The notes under the pieces: generated by a model
Databases searched by the model: none
The model's input: the letters and a program-made list of their open reading frames with translations, nothing else
Told to the model about the DNA's origin: nothing
Shown: positions 1-10,802 of the stretch, in pieces
Layout: each line of letters opens with the position of its first letter
Numbering within the stretch: position 1 is the stretch's first letter
Translations under genes and position numbers: made by a program
From: Panax quinquefolius
Taxonomy: Eukaryota; Streptophyta; Magnoliopsida; Apiales; Araliaceae
Assembly: GCA_020205615.1 (NCBI GenBank)
Contig: JAINUW010000175.1
Span: 248,001 to 312,000 of the forward strand
Direction of reading: 5' to 3'
DNA: 64,000 nt

Positions 1-405
1 TTGAAGAAGAGGTTGAGTACAACACCTGTGTTGTCTCTTCCAGACGATACAGGAAATTTTTTTGTTTATAGTGATGCGTCACATAAAGGACTTGGTTGTG
101 TGCTGATAAAAAACGGCAAAGTCATTGCCTATGCATCACGACAATTGAAGGATTATGAGAAGGGATATCCGACCCATGACTTGGAGTTAGCTGCAGTTGT
201 TTTTGGAAAATGTGGAGGCACTATCTCTATGGGGAGAAGTGTGAAATATATACGGACCACAAGAGTCTGAAGTATATTTTCACGCAGAAGGATTTGAATA
301 TGCGTCGAAGAAGATGGTTGGAATTAATTAAGGATTACGACTGTGAGATTTTATACCATCCGGGTAAAGCAAATGTGGTTGCCGACGCCTGAAGTAGAAA
401 GGGTT
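1..405 (+). pseudogene. RNase H domain of Tekay-like pol (broken)
   Basis: This is the RT/RNase H end of the polyprotein, which removes the RNA strand during reverse transcription. Family residues are visible: D in [13 protein letters not shown] in [10 protein letters not shown] and D in IYTDHKS. A frameshift near 205-215 moves the reading from the first frame to the one carrying [14 protein letters not shown] further indel creates a stop after VVADA at about 390, before SRK. The start is the window edge, not a real start codon. The homologous - strand region at 28428-28718 is very similar in sequence. Confidence 0.85.
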
Positions 406-1735
406 GTGAGAAATTGATGAGGTTGACTGCTCAGGAGGAGCTAATTGCAGACATGGAGAACTTGGAGTTGGAAGTGAAGTATCCTATGGAGATTGATGAG
501 AAGCTATTTTAGATACACTCTGGTACAACTCTACTAGATAAAGTAAAGGAGGCTCAGCTTCGGGACGAAGAATGTAAAAAGGTAACAAAGAAGATATCTG
601 AAGGAACTGAACAGAGATTTAAGATGGATAAGGAAGGAATACTGAGATTTGAAAGTAGAATTTGGATTTCACCAGTACAAGAGATTAAGGAAGAAATTTT
701 TAGCGAGGCTCATAGTTCACAATATTCGATTCACCCTGGTAGTACCAAAATGTACCAAGATCTTCGACAACATTTCTGGTGGCCAAATTTAAAACGAGAT
801 ATTGCAGAATGTGTTGCCAAGTGTCTTACCTGTCAGAAAGTGAAAGCAGAACATCAGAGACCAAGTGGATTGCTTCAACCATTGGAAATCCCATAATGGA
901 AATGGGAACATATTACAATGGACTTCGTGGTGGGCCTTCCGACGACTTCGTAAAGGGTCATGACCTTGATATGGGTTATCGTTGACCGACTAATAAAATC
1001 CGCACACTTCCTTCCGATCAAAATCAGATTCAATTTAGATCAGTTGGCGAGGTTATACATAAAAGAGATTATTTCGAGGCACGGAGTGCCGGTGTCAATT
1101 GTTTCCGATAGGGATCCGCGCTTTACATCGAACTTCTAGAAACCTTTACAGGAATGCATGGGAACGCAATTATGAATGAGTACAGCATACCACCCTCAAA
1201 CAGACGGACAGAGGGAAAGAACGATTCAGACATTAGAAGATATGCTAAAATCCTGTGTGATGGACTTTAAAGGAAATTGGGATAATCACCTACCGTTAGT
1301 AGAGTTTGGCTACAACAACAGTTACCACGCTAGTATAGGCATGCCGCCTTATGAAGCGTTATACGGCAGAAAATGTAGAACTCCACTTTATTGGGATGAA
1401 GTTGGCGAAAGATAATTGCTAGGGCCAAAATTAGTACAACAGACAACAGAAATAGTCAAAGTGATCCGAGAACGAATGGTAGCAGCTCAAGACAGACAGA
1501 AGAAATACGCTGATCTACATCTTAAAAATATCGAATTTGAATCAAGTAGTTATGATTTCTTGAAGGTCTCTCCCTGGAAAGGGAAGATCGGGTTCGGAAA
1601 GAAAGGAAAATTAAGCCCAAGATTCATTGGACCATTTGAAGTACTTCGAAGAATCGAAGAAGTCACGTACGAGGTAGCCTTACCTCCAGCACTCGAGAAT
1701 GTCCACAATGTCTACCATGTTTCTGTGTTACGACA
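406..1735 (+). pseudogene. Integrase of Tekay-like pol (broken)
   Basis: Integrase inserts the cDNA copy into the host genome. The zinc finger is readable at about 700-845: H in EAHSS, H in SIHPG, then CLTC. The core follows with D in ITMDFVVGLP (~917), D in VSDRDPRF (~1108) and E in [13 protein letters not shown] (~1205-1240), so all three catalytic residues can be traced. The C-terminal GPF motif is at about 1630. At least five in-frame stops interrupt it, for example after LEIP (TAA at ~894), before KPLQ and after GER (~1413), and it shifts frame several times. Two of these stops fit a C-to-T change in a CAA codon. It is not functional. Confidence 0.87.
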
Positions 1736-1965
1736 CTACAAAAATGATTACAAGCATGTAATTGAATACGAACCCCTACATTATCTTACGAAGAAATTCC
1801 TGTTCAAATTGTCGACAGAAAAGAACAAGTTCTCAGAAATAAAGTAATACCTTCATTAAGGTAATTTGGAGGAACCACAATATTTGAAGAAGCTACGTGG
1901 GAACTCAAGAGAATATGATGAAGAATTACCCTCATTTATTTACTTAAATTATGTATAGCGATTAG
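1736..1965 (+). pseudogene. Chromodomain-like C-terminal remnant
   Basis: After the GPF module the reading moves to other frames. Fragments such as VQIVDRKEQVLRNK (from about 1797) and FEEATWELKREYDEE (about 1880-1925) match the layout of a Tekay-clade chromodomain, which guides integration to modified chromatin. A frameshift near 1780 and a stop after IPSLR (~1860) break it. The assignment rests on motif order only. Confidence 0.65.
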
Positions 1966-2024
1966 GGATAGAATCTTTGTAGGGTGGGGGGAGAGAATGT
2001 AGCTGGTCGAAATTATTGAGTCGT

Positions 2025-2060
2025 GATTCGGGGATGAGAATCCTTTTAAGGGGGGAAAGA
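2025..2060 (+). promoter_or_regulatory. Pre-LTR hairpin and polypurine tract
   Basis: The purine run TTAAGGGGGGAAAGA (2046-2060) directly precedes the LTR and is the expected plus-strand primer. Just upstream, GATTC (2025-2029) and GAATC (2038-2042) form a short inverted repeat around GGGGATGA. Element C and the LARD-like elements have a comparable hairpin at the same place. Confidence 0.8.
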
Positions 2061-4743
2061 TGTGACAAACGAGATTTTTGTAATTTAATTCTTAATATTT
2101 ATTGAATTAAATAAATAATTTCGATGATTTAATTATTAGATTAAATAATTAATTGATCTGATTATGATAGATTAATTTAATTATATGTGTTATATTTATT
2201 AAATTAATGTGGAGAATAATTAGTATTCAAGTATGTATTTATGCAAGCTTATTGAATTAAAAGAAATATTTAATAAGCCTAATGTTGTTTTAAATTATGT
2301 AATAATTAATTAGAGATTTAATAATTTGACCTAATTAATAAATAAGAAATTAATTATGTGATTATGTGAATTAATGAGAAATTATTATATTTAATTTAAT
2401 TTAAATTAAATTAATTAATTGAGTTATTTTATAAAAGGAGTGTGACATTATTAGACTATAGGATAAAAGAGTTATTAAAATAAATGACTTTGAATCAATT
2501 AAGGTTTGCCAAATGTGGCCCTAGTAGTGGTTGGAAGCAGTTACCCATTATTGGGTTAAGTGACCATAATGCGCGTCAGTTGATTATTTTTATACGTATT
2601 CTCTTTTCTTTCTTATTATTTTGCTAAGTCTAGAGAATAACCAGAGAGAGTTTGTTAGAGAGATTTAAGATATTGAGAAGGAGATTAGGAGTGGGTAATT
2701 GAAGAAACATCTGAGTTTTCTAATCTACGCTTTACACTCAGGGTATTGTTTATGTGGATATATGTGGGTAATTGCTAAGTCTTTGTAAATTGGAAAAGTG
2801 TATTGTTTATGTGGATATATGTGATAATATGTTAGCATAACATGTTTTACTATAAGGTCTCATATCATTAGTATGATAAAACATGTCGTATATGTTGTTC
2901 AAAACTTACAGAGTATGGGTTATGGCCATATGGCCTTATACGTGAATTTAATATGACAAATATAAATTATTTTGTAAAATTTACACTTGTATGTTATTAT
3001 GCATGCTGATACGAAGAGACCAAACCTTAAATGAACGGATTCAGTGTTATAATGAATTCGTAGTGTCAATTTTCATGATTTATTTTCAAAACCTTCAAGA
3101 ACATCAGGAATAGTGAAAACTACATATTTTAATTATGTAATTATATGTTTAATGGGTAAAGTTCATTCTATAATTGTTGGGTAATGATTATGTATGAATT
3201 TTAACATGTGGGTATGTTAAATTAGTGAAATTAATGATCATGTAATGTTTATTTTGCTGAACTCTGTGTTCTTCGCGAACTGAGAATCAGAATCTGGAGT
3301 TTCGCGTCGCGGCGCCAACTCGAGCAGAAGTCTCATGTGCATGGCATCATAAGTCTGAAGTCATGGTATACACACAAATGCAGATAGCAAAAGACCTAGT
3401 ATAAAAGTGGCGCCGCAGTGCCACTCTGCAGAATGGTCCAGAAATGAATTTTTAATGTGTTTAAGTCTAACAATGTGGTATTAACCTAATTTAATAAATA
3501 TAGAAATATGTTAGAAGTATAATGAGATGTTGAAATAGATACTTAACATTAAAATAACATAATTTCATGTGGATTGAATTATTAAATGCATAGTTAGCTT
3601 GTTATTCGTGAAGTGTAAATTATGTGACAATGAACATGATTAATTGACTAAGTATGGTCATAATCAAATTAGATAAAAAGAATGAACGTTTGATGATTAG
3701 TTAAATTAAAATTAACTGGTATTGTGAATGTAAATGGTATGTAAGATTAAATTTAAGGAACGTGTTTAATTAAAGTGTAATCTACGCACGAGGCAAGTTT
3801 CCAAACCCTAATTGTTATCATTATTCAAGTTATAAATCAAGTTCATTAGTTATGCTAAAGATTTAATATCTTTTTAAAGTATGAATCTGTTATACAATAA
3901 TTGTTCAATTGTATACCTATTAAGATTGTTATTCATTATAAATATCATTTATTGTTAAACCTTGTTAGACTAGCGAATCCTTATTGATTCAACTAGTCCT
4001 TAGTTGATGAACGTTCTAAATTCAGAACCCTTATTGAATTATCCAAACCAAACTTCCTTTGGTGCGGACTCGAATGTCAAACTGAGATGAACAACCCTGT
4101 ATAGTGATTTCTTATGCGTTAGCGTTAAGATATTGTGCATGATGGTATTAGGGGTGATCCCCTAAATGCACAGTAGAAAGGTCCATAGTCTTATGGCTGT
4201 TAAAGGTTTCAAGTATAACCCTTGCTAACCCAGGACATAGTTCAAGGTCTTACGACCCTCAGAAATCTTTTTATTCTTGTTATTCATTCTTGAGTCAAAA
4301 GTTGAGCTTTTATTTCAGAAGTCTTTGATTCACTCGCATGTTATTATACATTGTTATTTCATTATTTTATTTGTGGGCAATCATGCTCACTCTTGCGTAA
4401 TAATAACATTGCAGTTAAGAACGAAAGAACCGATGAGCCTTCTACTAGTAAAGGCAAGGGCAAGGTTAACAAATGTTGAAGACTTGTATTTATGAGATGT
4501 TGAATTTATGTGTTAAGACTTAATGTTGTTGAGACTTATTAATTGTTTATATTTTTGCACAGATGTTTAAGGTTAGTTTAACCTGAGATTGTATTTATTA
4601 TTCGGATGTTGTAACCCCATAAGGGAGGATTTTATTTCTATCTATTGCATGGTTTGCATTTTATAGGTATATAGATAGAGGATATTTGTACAATGAACAC
4701 CAAATCCCGTGGAATTGAAGTACCCGAATTTGGGGGTGTCACA
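2061..4743 (+). repeat. 3' LTR of the Tekay-like element (2683 bp)
   Basis: It starts TGTGAC straight after the polypurine tract and ends GTCACA, a 6-bp terminal inverted repeat. It is AT-rich apart from a GC-rich patch at 3305-3431 with two GGCGCC sites. A CTCACTCTTGC...TTGCAG block at 4386-4414 is shared with the other Tekay-type LTRs. The same family occurs in inverted orientation as the solo LTR at 33451-36212; shared blocks include GTGCGGACTCGAATGTCAAA near 4061. No gene lies inside. Confidence 0.9.
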
Positions 4744-5819
4744 GGTGCTTCTCTCACTTTCCAAGCATGGAACTGGTGGTTCAGAACTTTCCAAGAGTAA
4801 AGAAGTTTGCCACCAAACTGATCAAAGACCAGCCCCACTTCAAAGTCTATCGCCATGCTGAAAATCTCTTTATCCCCTACGATCGTAGAGTGGATTCTGA
4901 AGGACGAAGAGTCATGACCAAGGAGCTGATCGTAGAGTCTGTTCACTCAACTGCTGATGATGTTCAAGCCCAAAACCAGAAGCCTCCTTATGCTCAAGCA
5001 CTACTATCAGACATTCCCTCATCCTCAACCAGTGATTGGAACTCAACGATTATTCAGATTCTCCAAACTTTCAAAAATCTGTCTAAGGATGAAAATCGTA
5101 GAATCCAAACTGATGCTTAACCAGCTGCTACCCAACAAAAGGATCAAACTACTTTGGAGCAGGAACTATAAAAGAGTTTTGATGATCTAAGCGAGAAAAT
5201 GTCTCGCTCCTTTGAAGAACCATAGAAGGCGGCGATGGTAGGGAGATAATTCCTTCCAAAGACAAGCTTGAGTTACTATGGCTGATGTATCTCTCAAACT
5301 TCAAGAGAGAGATAACATCTATCAGAAGGCCATACAAGATCAAAAGGCTGAAGATCTACTAGTTCAGAAGGCAAATAAAGAGCAGATTCAAACCCTATCT
5401 AACCAGATTGACGACCTAAAGCAGTCTTTCTCAGTGCAACTTGAGCTAGGTCAGCAGGAACTCAAGTTTGAAGTTGCCAACTCCTCCTACCTGATGGAGC
5501 AGCTTATGTCAAACATGGAGCAGCTCTCTCAAATGATTAGTGACAAAAAGGGGGAGAAAAAGAGGCATAGAAGGAGGGAGAGCAAGAAGAGCAAGATGCA
5601 CTCAAAGAAGAGCAGAGGGATAGAAGAAAAGAAATCAAAGAAGAAGACATCAGCTGCAGAAAGAGTATCATCATCTGAGGGGGAACTAAAGATGATGATC
5701 ACATGATCGCAGAGTCTGAGGGGGAGCATGATCAGAAATATGATGGAGGGGAGCTAAGCAAAGACAAAAGGTCATCATCCCAGGGGGAGCAAGAGAAAAG
5801 AGAACAAACAGATGAGTAG
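4744..5819 (+). pseudogene. Env-like coiled-coil ORF of a SIRE-like copia element (broken)
   Basis: The region between a copia pol and its 3' LTR; SIRE-type elements carry an env-like gene there. The first open part (4767-5117) is a hydrophilic protein of unknown fold containing FPRVKKFATKLIKDQ. After stops at 5118, 5170 and 5223 and a frameshift, a second open part (5278-5703) is strongly heptad-like (LSNQIDDLKQ, YLMEQLMSNMEQL) and ends in a Lys/Arg-rich tail. A coiled coil is known for SIRE env-like proteins. No signal peptide or membrane segment is visible in what remains. The 5' part was separated by the Tekay insertion at 4743/4744. Env-like is inferred from position, not from recognised homology. 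Confidence 0.55.
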
Positions 5820-6037
5820 CTGATCAACAGACATCCTGAAAACATACATGGAGCCAAATAGGTACATCTCTAACTAGTTAGGTATGTTCTGGATCCAGGA
5901 TGTAGAATGTCTTAATATATAAATTGACATATCAATATAAATGACATTCATGATTAACTGTTTTAGAAATACAGCTGCTCACTGTATATAAGATTCATTC
6001 ATAACATGCATATGCACTTATTGTTTTTGTCATAATC

Positions 6038-6051
6038 AAATAGGGGGAGAT
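6038..6051 (+). promoter_or_regulatory. Copia polypurine tract
   Basis: AAATAGGGGGAGA directly precedes an LTR-like TGTCAGG start. This is the usual form of a Ty1/copia polypurine tract (AGGGGGAGATTG). Confidence 0.82.
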
Positions 6052-7849
6052 TGTCAGGAATAAGCATGTGAATGCTATTCCTATTTATATATGATTTAAT
6101 TATGATATATATAAGAATGAATAATATGAAAGTATGCTTGCATTAAGAAAAGTTGTAAAGTCCTTTGATAGATAATATTGATCAAATATGTTAGGTTGAT
6201 CCTACATAAGAAAGACAGCTTTATAAAGTCCTTAAAAAGAAAAGATGTACAAGGACTATAAAGACAGAAAGATCAAGCATGTTAGGTTGATCTTATGATG
6301 TAATAGATAGGCTTGTCTGATCGTCGAGCACTGTACCAGAAGTCGTAGTCTGCCAGGAGAGTCAAGTTTAACTCGAGAGCTATCGAGGCAGAATAGGAGT
6401 ATGCAAGAAAGTAGATCTCGGAGTTCGTAAACTTCCAGGGGAAACGAAGAAGGATCGTAGTGTGTCGAGTAGAGCTTCCTTGGGATAGTAGTGTGCTGAG
6501 GAAGTCATGTTTAGAATCGTAGAGACAGCCTGCCTACGAGCCAACCGGTCATCTGCCGAAGCCAAGTCAGAAACATAGACTACACTCGGAGTCGTAGAGT
6601 CTACTGATGCCAAAGATATGTCAAGGATCGTAGACTACACTCTGAGTTCGTAGAGTCCATTAATTACATGTAGAGATCGTAGTCGAGCATGATAAGATGA
6701 AGACAACAAGCACAAGACGGAAATCGTAGAGTGTCAAGATCTGATCTCGGGATCGTAGTGTCTGCATAGCGAAGCTGAATCGTAGAGTGCAGAACTACGA
6801 CCTCAACAGAAGTGCTCACAATGCCAAGGCAGAATCGTAGAGCATATACAGTTCTCAACAAATAAGCACTCCCAGAATATCCAAAGGAATGAAGCCTCTT
6901 GTTGGCACTGCAAAGATTCATTCCACCTTAAGGGAACCAGAGAGCACTCAACGAATGGCATGCAGGCTAGTAGAAGATCTAAGAACCAACCCAATCAGCA
7001 TCAAGATTGAGTTGTAAGTCCATTCATGATAAAGTCTTCCACGAGGAGATCCAAAGAAGGCTTCAGAAGCTGACTAAGGAAAGTCAACAAATGCAGTAGC
7101 TATCAAGTGAACAGAAGACAACGATCTTGGAAGTAACCAAGATCGTAGTGTTTGCCAAACAAATAAAGAACTGATAGAAGGTGAACCGAGATACTGGTCA
7201 GCCTCTGAAGAGCAAGGCTAAAGTGATTAAGTGCAGGGTAAGTTCATTGATGATAAGTGAATGGGAGATCACAAGGAGAAAGCAAGTTAGACGCGCCACA
7301 AATCTGAAGTGTCTTGATATTCAGAAGGGGACCAGAGTAAGGAATTAAGCCATCAAGATGTCGATACTTGATCAAAGCAAATGAAGTATTGAAGTACTGT
7401 ACAATAGAAGGAAGATGTGTTCTACATTGAAGATCCAATCAACACTCTTCAAGATCGTAGTGTTAACTCTACCAGTCAATAAGCAACACTCAATAAGACA
7501 CTACGATCAGGTCCTAGAAGACGTGCATCAGAATCGTAGAGTTCGAACACCCGAAGACTGAAGCTTTGGCAACGGTTCAATCTGAAGGATGGTATTTGAA
7601 CAAAAGCTTATTGAGAGCATCGATGCAAAAGGACAACCTCTGATCGAGAAATCAGAAGGAGATAATAAAATCTTCAACCTACCCAAGATATTAAAGTGAC
7701 GACTCTAACGGGTAGGTGAAACAGTAGACTGCAATGTCAGATAAAGTATGACATGTCACATCAACAGTTTACCTCTGTTAACTCGAGATCCGTGAAGATA
7801 TTTGAATAGCCTTCAGCGGCTATTTTCCAATGGAAGGATTGGGAAGGAG

Positions 7850-7857
7850 TATAAATC
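7850..7857 (+). promoter_or_regulatory. TATA-like box in copia LTR
   Basis: GTATAAAT lies about 1.8 kb into the LTR, after a GC-richer stretch. Position and sequence fit an LTR core promoter, so the dense ATCGTAG region would be upstream of it. Confidence 0.5.
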
Positions 7858-8079
7858 TAGAAGAGCTTCAAAAATCGAAGGTTGCTTGAGTTGCCAAATT
7901 TGGAGATAAGGTGGACTAATCTAAACCATGTGAGATAGTGAGTCCGAAGGCTCACTCTACGATCCACCAAGAACACTTAGAGATATGCAAAGAAATAAGA
8001 AGAAGTGGGAGTTCTACAACATAGAAGTGAGAGTTCTACTACTTAAAGAGTGTTCTGAACTGCCGAGAGAAAGAAGAGC

Positions 8080-8330
8080 ATCATGTCATCTTGATATCCA
8101 TCATGGGAAGACTCTAAGTACAATAGAGAAGAGCCTACAGTCATCTTAGCAAGTCCATCATGAGAAGGCATCAAGTAGCAAGAAGGGAGATCACAAATTC
8201 CATCTTGGTGTCAAGCATGAGAAAGCTTCTAAGTACCTAACAGAAGAGCTTACAGTCAGCTTAGAATCCTATCATGTGCAGCCATCAAGTACCAAGGAGA
8301 AGGATCTTCAAGGCAGTTCATAAAGGAGTC
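8080..8330 (+). repeat. Degenerate ~60-bp tandem repeat in copia LTR
   Basis: About four imperfect units share the pattern CATCTTG..TCCATCATGAGAA..CATCAAGTA..AAG.GAGA. They differ by many substitutions and small indels. Confidence 0.55.
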
Positions 8331-8496
8331 ATTCGAAGTGGTTGAGTAACCGAAGAAGCTGAGCATCATGCAACACTCGCTGCACTTCAAGGATGATCAA
8401 GCCAAGCTGCTAGGGATAGAAGATGTTCAGAGCATGAAGACATCTTAGCAGCTCAACACCGACTCCAACAACAACAAATAAACAACTCAACAAAGC

Positions 8497-8720
8497 CAGG
8501 GCCGAAGGGTTCCTTGTCCGAAGGGACTAAACAAAGCAGGGCCAGGGTCTTTGTCCGGAGGGACTAAACAAAGTTCCAAGCCTGCTGGGCTTGAAGAGTT
8601 ACTAGGGAACTAGAGAAGTCCCAAAGCTATTGGCCTTGAAGAGTTCTTAGTGAACTGAAGTCCCATGGCTGTTGGCCTTGAAGGAATCTTAGTGATTCAG
8701 GGTGCTGCCCTTCTTTAGTG
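8497..8720 (+). repeat. Degenerate tandem repeats near the LTR end
   Basis: Two short families follow each other. GGGACTAAACAAAG occurs twice after TTGTCCG-type phrases. Then there are about three units of the type GGCCTTGAAGAGTTCTTAG followed by TGAACTGAAGTCCCA. Confidence 0.6.
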
Positions 8721-9078
8721 GAAATCCTTCTAGTTGAAAGTAGAAGAGAGGATTTGGAGCTTGAGTCTCTGAACCACTTAAAACCCCTTGTGCCTTTTAC
8801 ATTATGTCATTTACATTATGTACTATAACTGTTATAACTGCTACGTATGTTTTAACTGCTTACAACTAAACTTACTCTACGAACAATGTATGTATGATTA
8901 TGAATATATCAATGAAGGGGATCTTTTACTTATTCCGCTGTGCTTGAAAAGATTCTTATGTTTGTCATATGCTAATTTAATAGTTATACAAAATAAACCT
9001 GAAAAGTATTTGAAATAAAAAGGATCTATTCAAACCCCCCCCTTCTAGATCTATTGTGCCTACTGGGAACTAAAACTA

Positions 9079-9189
9079 TTTATAATAATAATATTTTGTG
9101 TAGAACTGAAATATTACATAATGGATTTTGTGTACTTGACTTATGTAAAAATTATTTTGCAAATTGAACAAACTAGTATAAGAAAAAGG
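9079..9189. other. AT-rich spacer, nothing recognised
   Basis: A short AT-rich stretch between the copia LTR end and the first readable copia integrase sequence. It could be LTR flank or decayed pol. Confidence 0.5.
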
Positions 9190-10800
9190 AGATGATCATT
9201 CAAAAAGTTGAATGTGTGTATTTGCTGGAACACAAGTGTGAATTATTTAAAAGGTTCAAAGAATTCAGAAATGAAACAAATTGACAAAGTATTAAGATTC
9301 TTTGATTAGATCAAGGAATATATAATTGTGCAATAAGTTTTTAGATCATCTCAAATGGGTTTCTCACAATGGACGCCTCCTGATACGCAATAATTGATTG
9401 ATGTATCTGAAAGAAAAATCGTACCTTGTTGGACATGATACGGTCCATAATGATTTTACCGACATTCCAGTATCTTTCAAGGGTAATGTCCTAGAAATGG
9501 TTGTATATCTACGAAAAGGTAACCTCAAAATCCAGCCCCAAGACTCCATAAAAGTTATGGACATGGAGGATTCCTAATCTTAAGTATGTTAAGATAAAGG
9601 GTTGTCCAACTTATGTGAAAATGTTTCAAAGGATAAGCTTGGGACAAAATTTGACAAGTACAGATTTGTGGGACATCATAAAGTAAAAGGTGTTTGTTGT
9701 GAAACACGCTACCTTTTAGGATAAAGGTGTTTATCATTGAAGGGGCTAGTGGGAGGATAATAGAATCTTGAAGAGTTCAAGAACCACAAAATACTATAAG
9801 TCAAATAAGAGGAACTTGTAGATAGACCTATTGTACCACAACCGAATCGTAAATCTGGAATAGTACCGAAGATACCTAGGAGGTATGGATTCATTATAGA
9901 TGATGTTGATGAGGTACACATCATAGAAGATGATGATCCAGTTACATACGATGAGGTAAGAGTTGTAGACACTCAGAGAAATGGATTGAAGCAAGCTTCT
10001 CAAATATGGAACATTCATTTTGATGAGACAATCAAAAGAGTTTGATTTTATCAAAAACAAGAATGAACCTAGTGTGTACAAAAGAGTCAATGGGAGCGTC
10101 ATGACATTCCTAGTATTATATATTGATATACTACGGATAAGGAATGACAAGTCAATGCTACAATCAGTAAAGATAATGTTATCTAAACATTCCTCCATGA
10201 ATGATTTGGGAAGAGTATCTTAATTAGAGATACAAATCTATATAGATAGATTTAAAAGTATGCTCGACTTAACCCAGGGAACTTATATTCATTTGATGCT
10301 AAAGTCGTTTAGCATGGCAAACTCCAAGAGATATCTCGTGTTGATGAGACATGGAGTGTATCTCTCTTAATAGTCCCCAAAGACTCTAAAAAGAGAGATT
10401 GCATGAATAACTATCACGTATTCAATGAAATGTACGAGACCTGATGTTGATCAGTCATATTCTGGAGAAGTTCACTGTGAGTCAGTGAAAAATATCTTAA
10501 AGTACTTTATAGCACTAAGGATGTAATCATATTTATGGTGGGTCTGAATTAAAACTAGAGGGCTTAACAGACTCAAGTCTTTTCCAGACAGACCAAGACG
10601 ACAGAAAATCCACTTTAAGATAAAGCGTTACTTTCAACGGTGGTGCAATGAAATTGGAAAGGTTTCAAACAGCAAAGAGTTGTTAGTTTAGTGATAAAGA
10701 CAAAGTATATAGTTATAAATGAAGCTGCAAGTTGATTGTTTGGATAAAAGTTCATTACAGAAGTAGGAATAGTTCCAAGTCTCATATTTGATCTAAACAT
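9190..10800 (+). pseudogene. Ty1/copia pol remnant (integrase, RT, RNase H)
   Basis: A heavily decayed copia polyprotein read across all three frames. Integrase fragments appear at 9205-9700: FKRFKEFRNE, TPPDTQ, RKNRTLLDMIRSIM, DIPVSF and KYRFVGHHKVKGV. RT fragments start near 9987 (QASQIWNIHFDE) and continue through NEPSVYKRVNGS. The catalytic YVDD motif is reduced to YID-ILRI at ~10122. RNase H fragments run from ~10478 (ESVKNILKYF) to SFQTDQDD and NGGAMKLER near 10650. The text passes from the post-integrase linker (DEVRVVDTQRN) almost directly to RT sequence, so about 140 codons of the RT core appear deleted. The clade was not determined. It is clearly dead. Confidence 0.8.
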
Positions 10801-10802
10801 GT

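Larger units (their letters stand above)
1..4743 (+). mobile_element. Tekay-like Ty3/gypsy chromovirus, 3' half
   Basis: The window opens inside the pol region of a + strand element. In order it shows the end of RT/RNase H, integrase, a chromodomain-like remnant, a polypurine tract and an LTR that ends at 4743. The 5' half lies outside the window. Lineage rests on the integrase C-terminus (a GPF motif followed by VHNVYHVSVLR) and on a degraded tail with the order expected of a Tekay chromodomain. The next base, 4744, is in copia-type sequence, so this element was inserted into the SIRE-like element. The candidate 3' target-site copy is GGTGC (4744-4748); its partner is outside the window. Confidence 0.88.
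4878..7963 (+). repeat. Dispersed ATCGTAG 7-mer cluster
   Basis: Exact ATCGTAG or its complement CTACGAT occurs at 4878, 4882, 4929, 5095, 6454, 6516, 6627, 6676, 6723, 6752, 6779, 6834, 7142, 7454, 7501, 7533 and 7957. There are one-base variants (for example GTCGTAG at 6591 and TTCGTAG at 6647). Spacing is irregular, so this is not a tandem array. Many copies continue as AGT or TGT. The densest stretch, 6450-6840, is in the first 800 bp of the LTR, upstream of its TATA box. Confidence 0.8.
6052..9078 (+). repeat. 3' LTR of a SIRE-like copia element (~3.0 kb)
   Basis: It starts TGTCAGGAATAAGC after the polypurine tract. It appears to end close to the C-rich run at 9036-9045 and the following CTACTGGGAAC, as large copia LTRs often do; the exact 3' end is uncertain because no clean CA terminus or target duplication was found. 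It holds the ATCGTAG cluster, a TATA-like box near 7850 and two degenerate tandem repeats. The open frames inside it are short and antisense and carry no known domain. Confidence 0.75.

Noticed and set aside
8788..9018. A 76-codon frame in the copia LTR
   Set aside because: It is Tyr/Cys-rich low-complexity sequence within an LTR and shows no domain.
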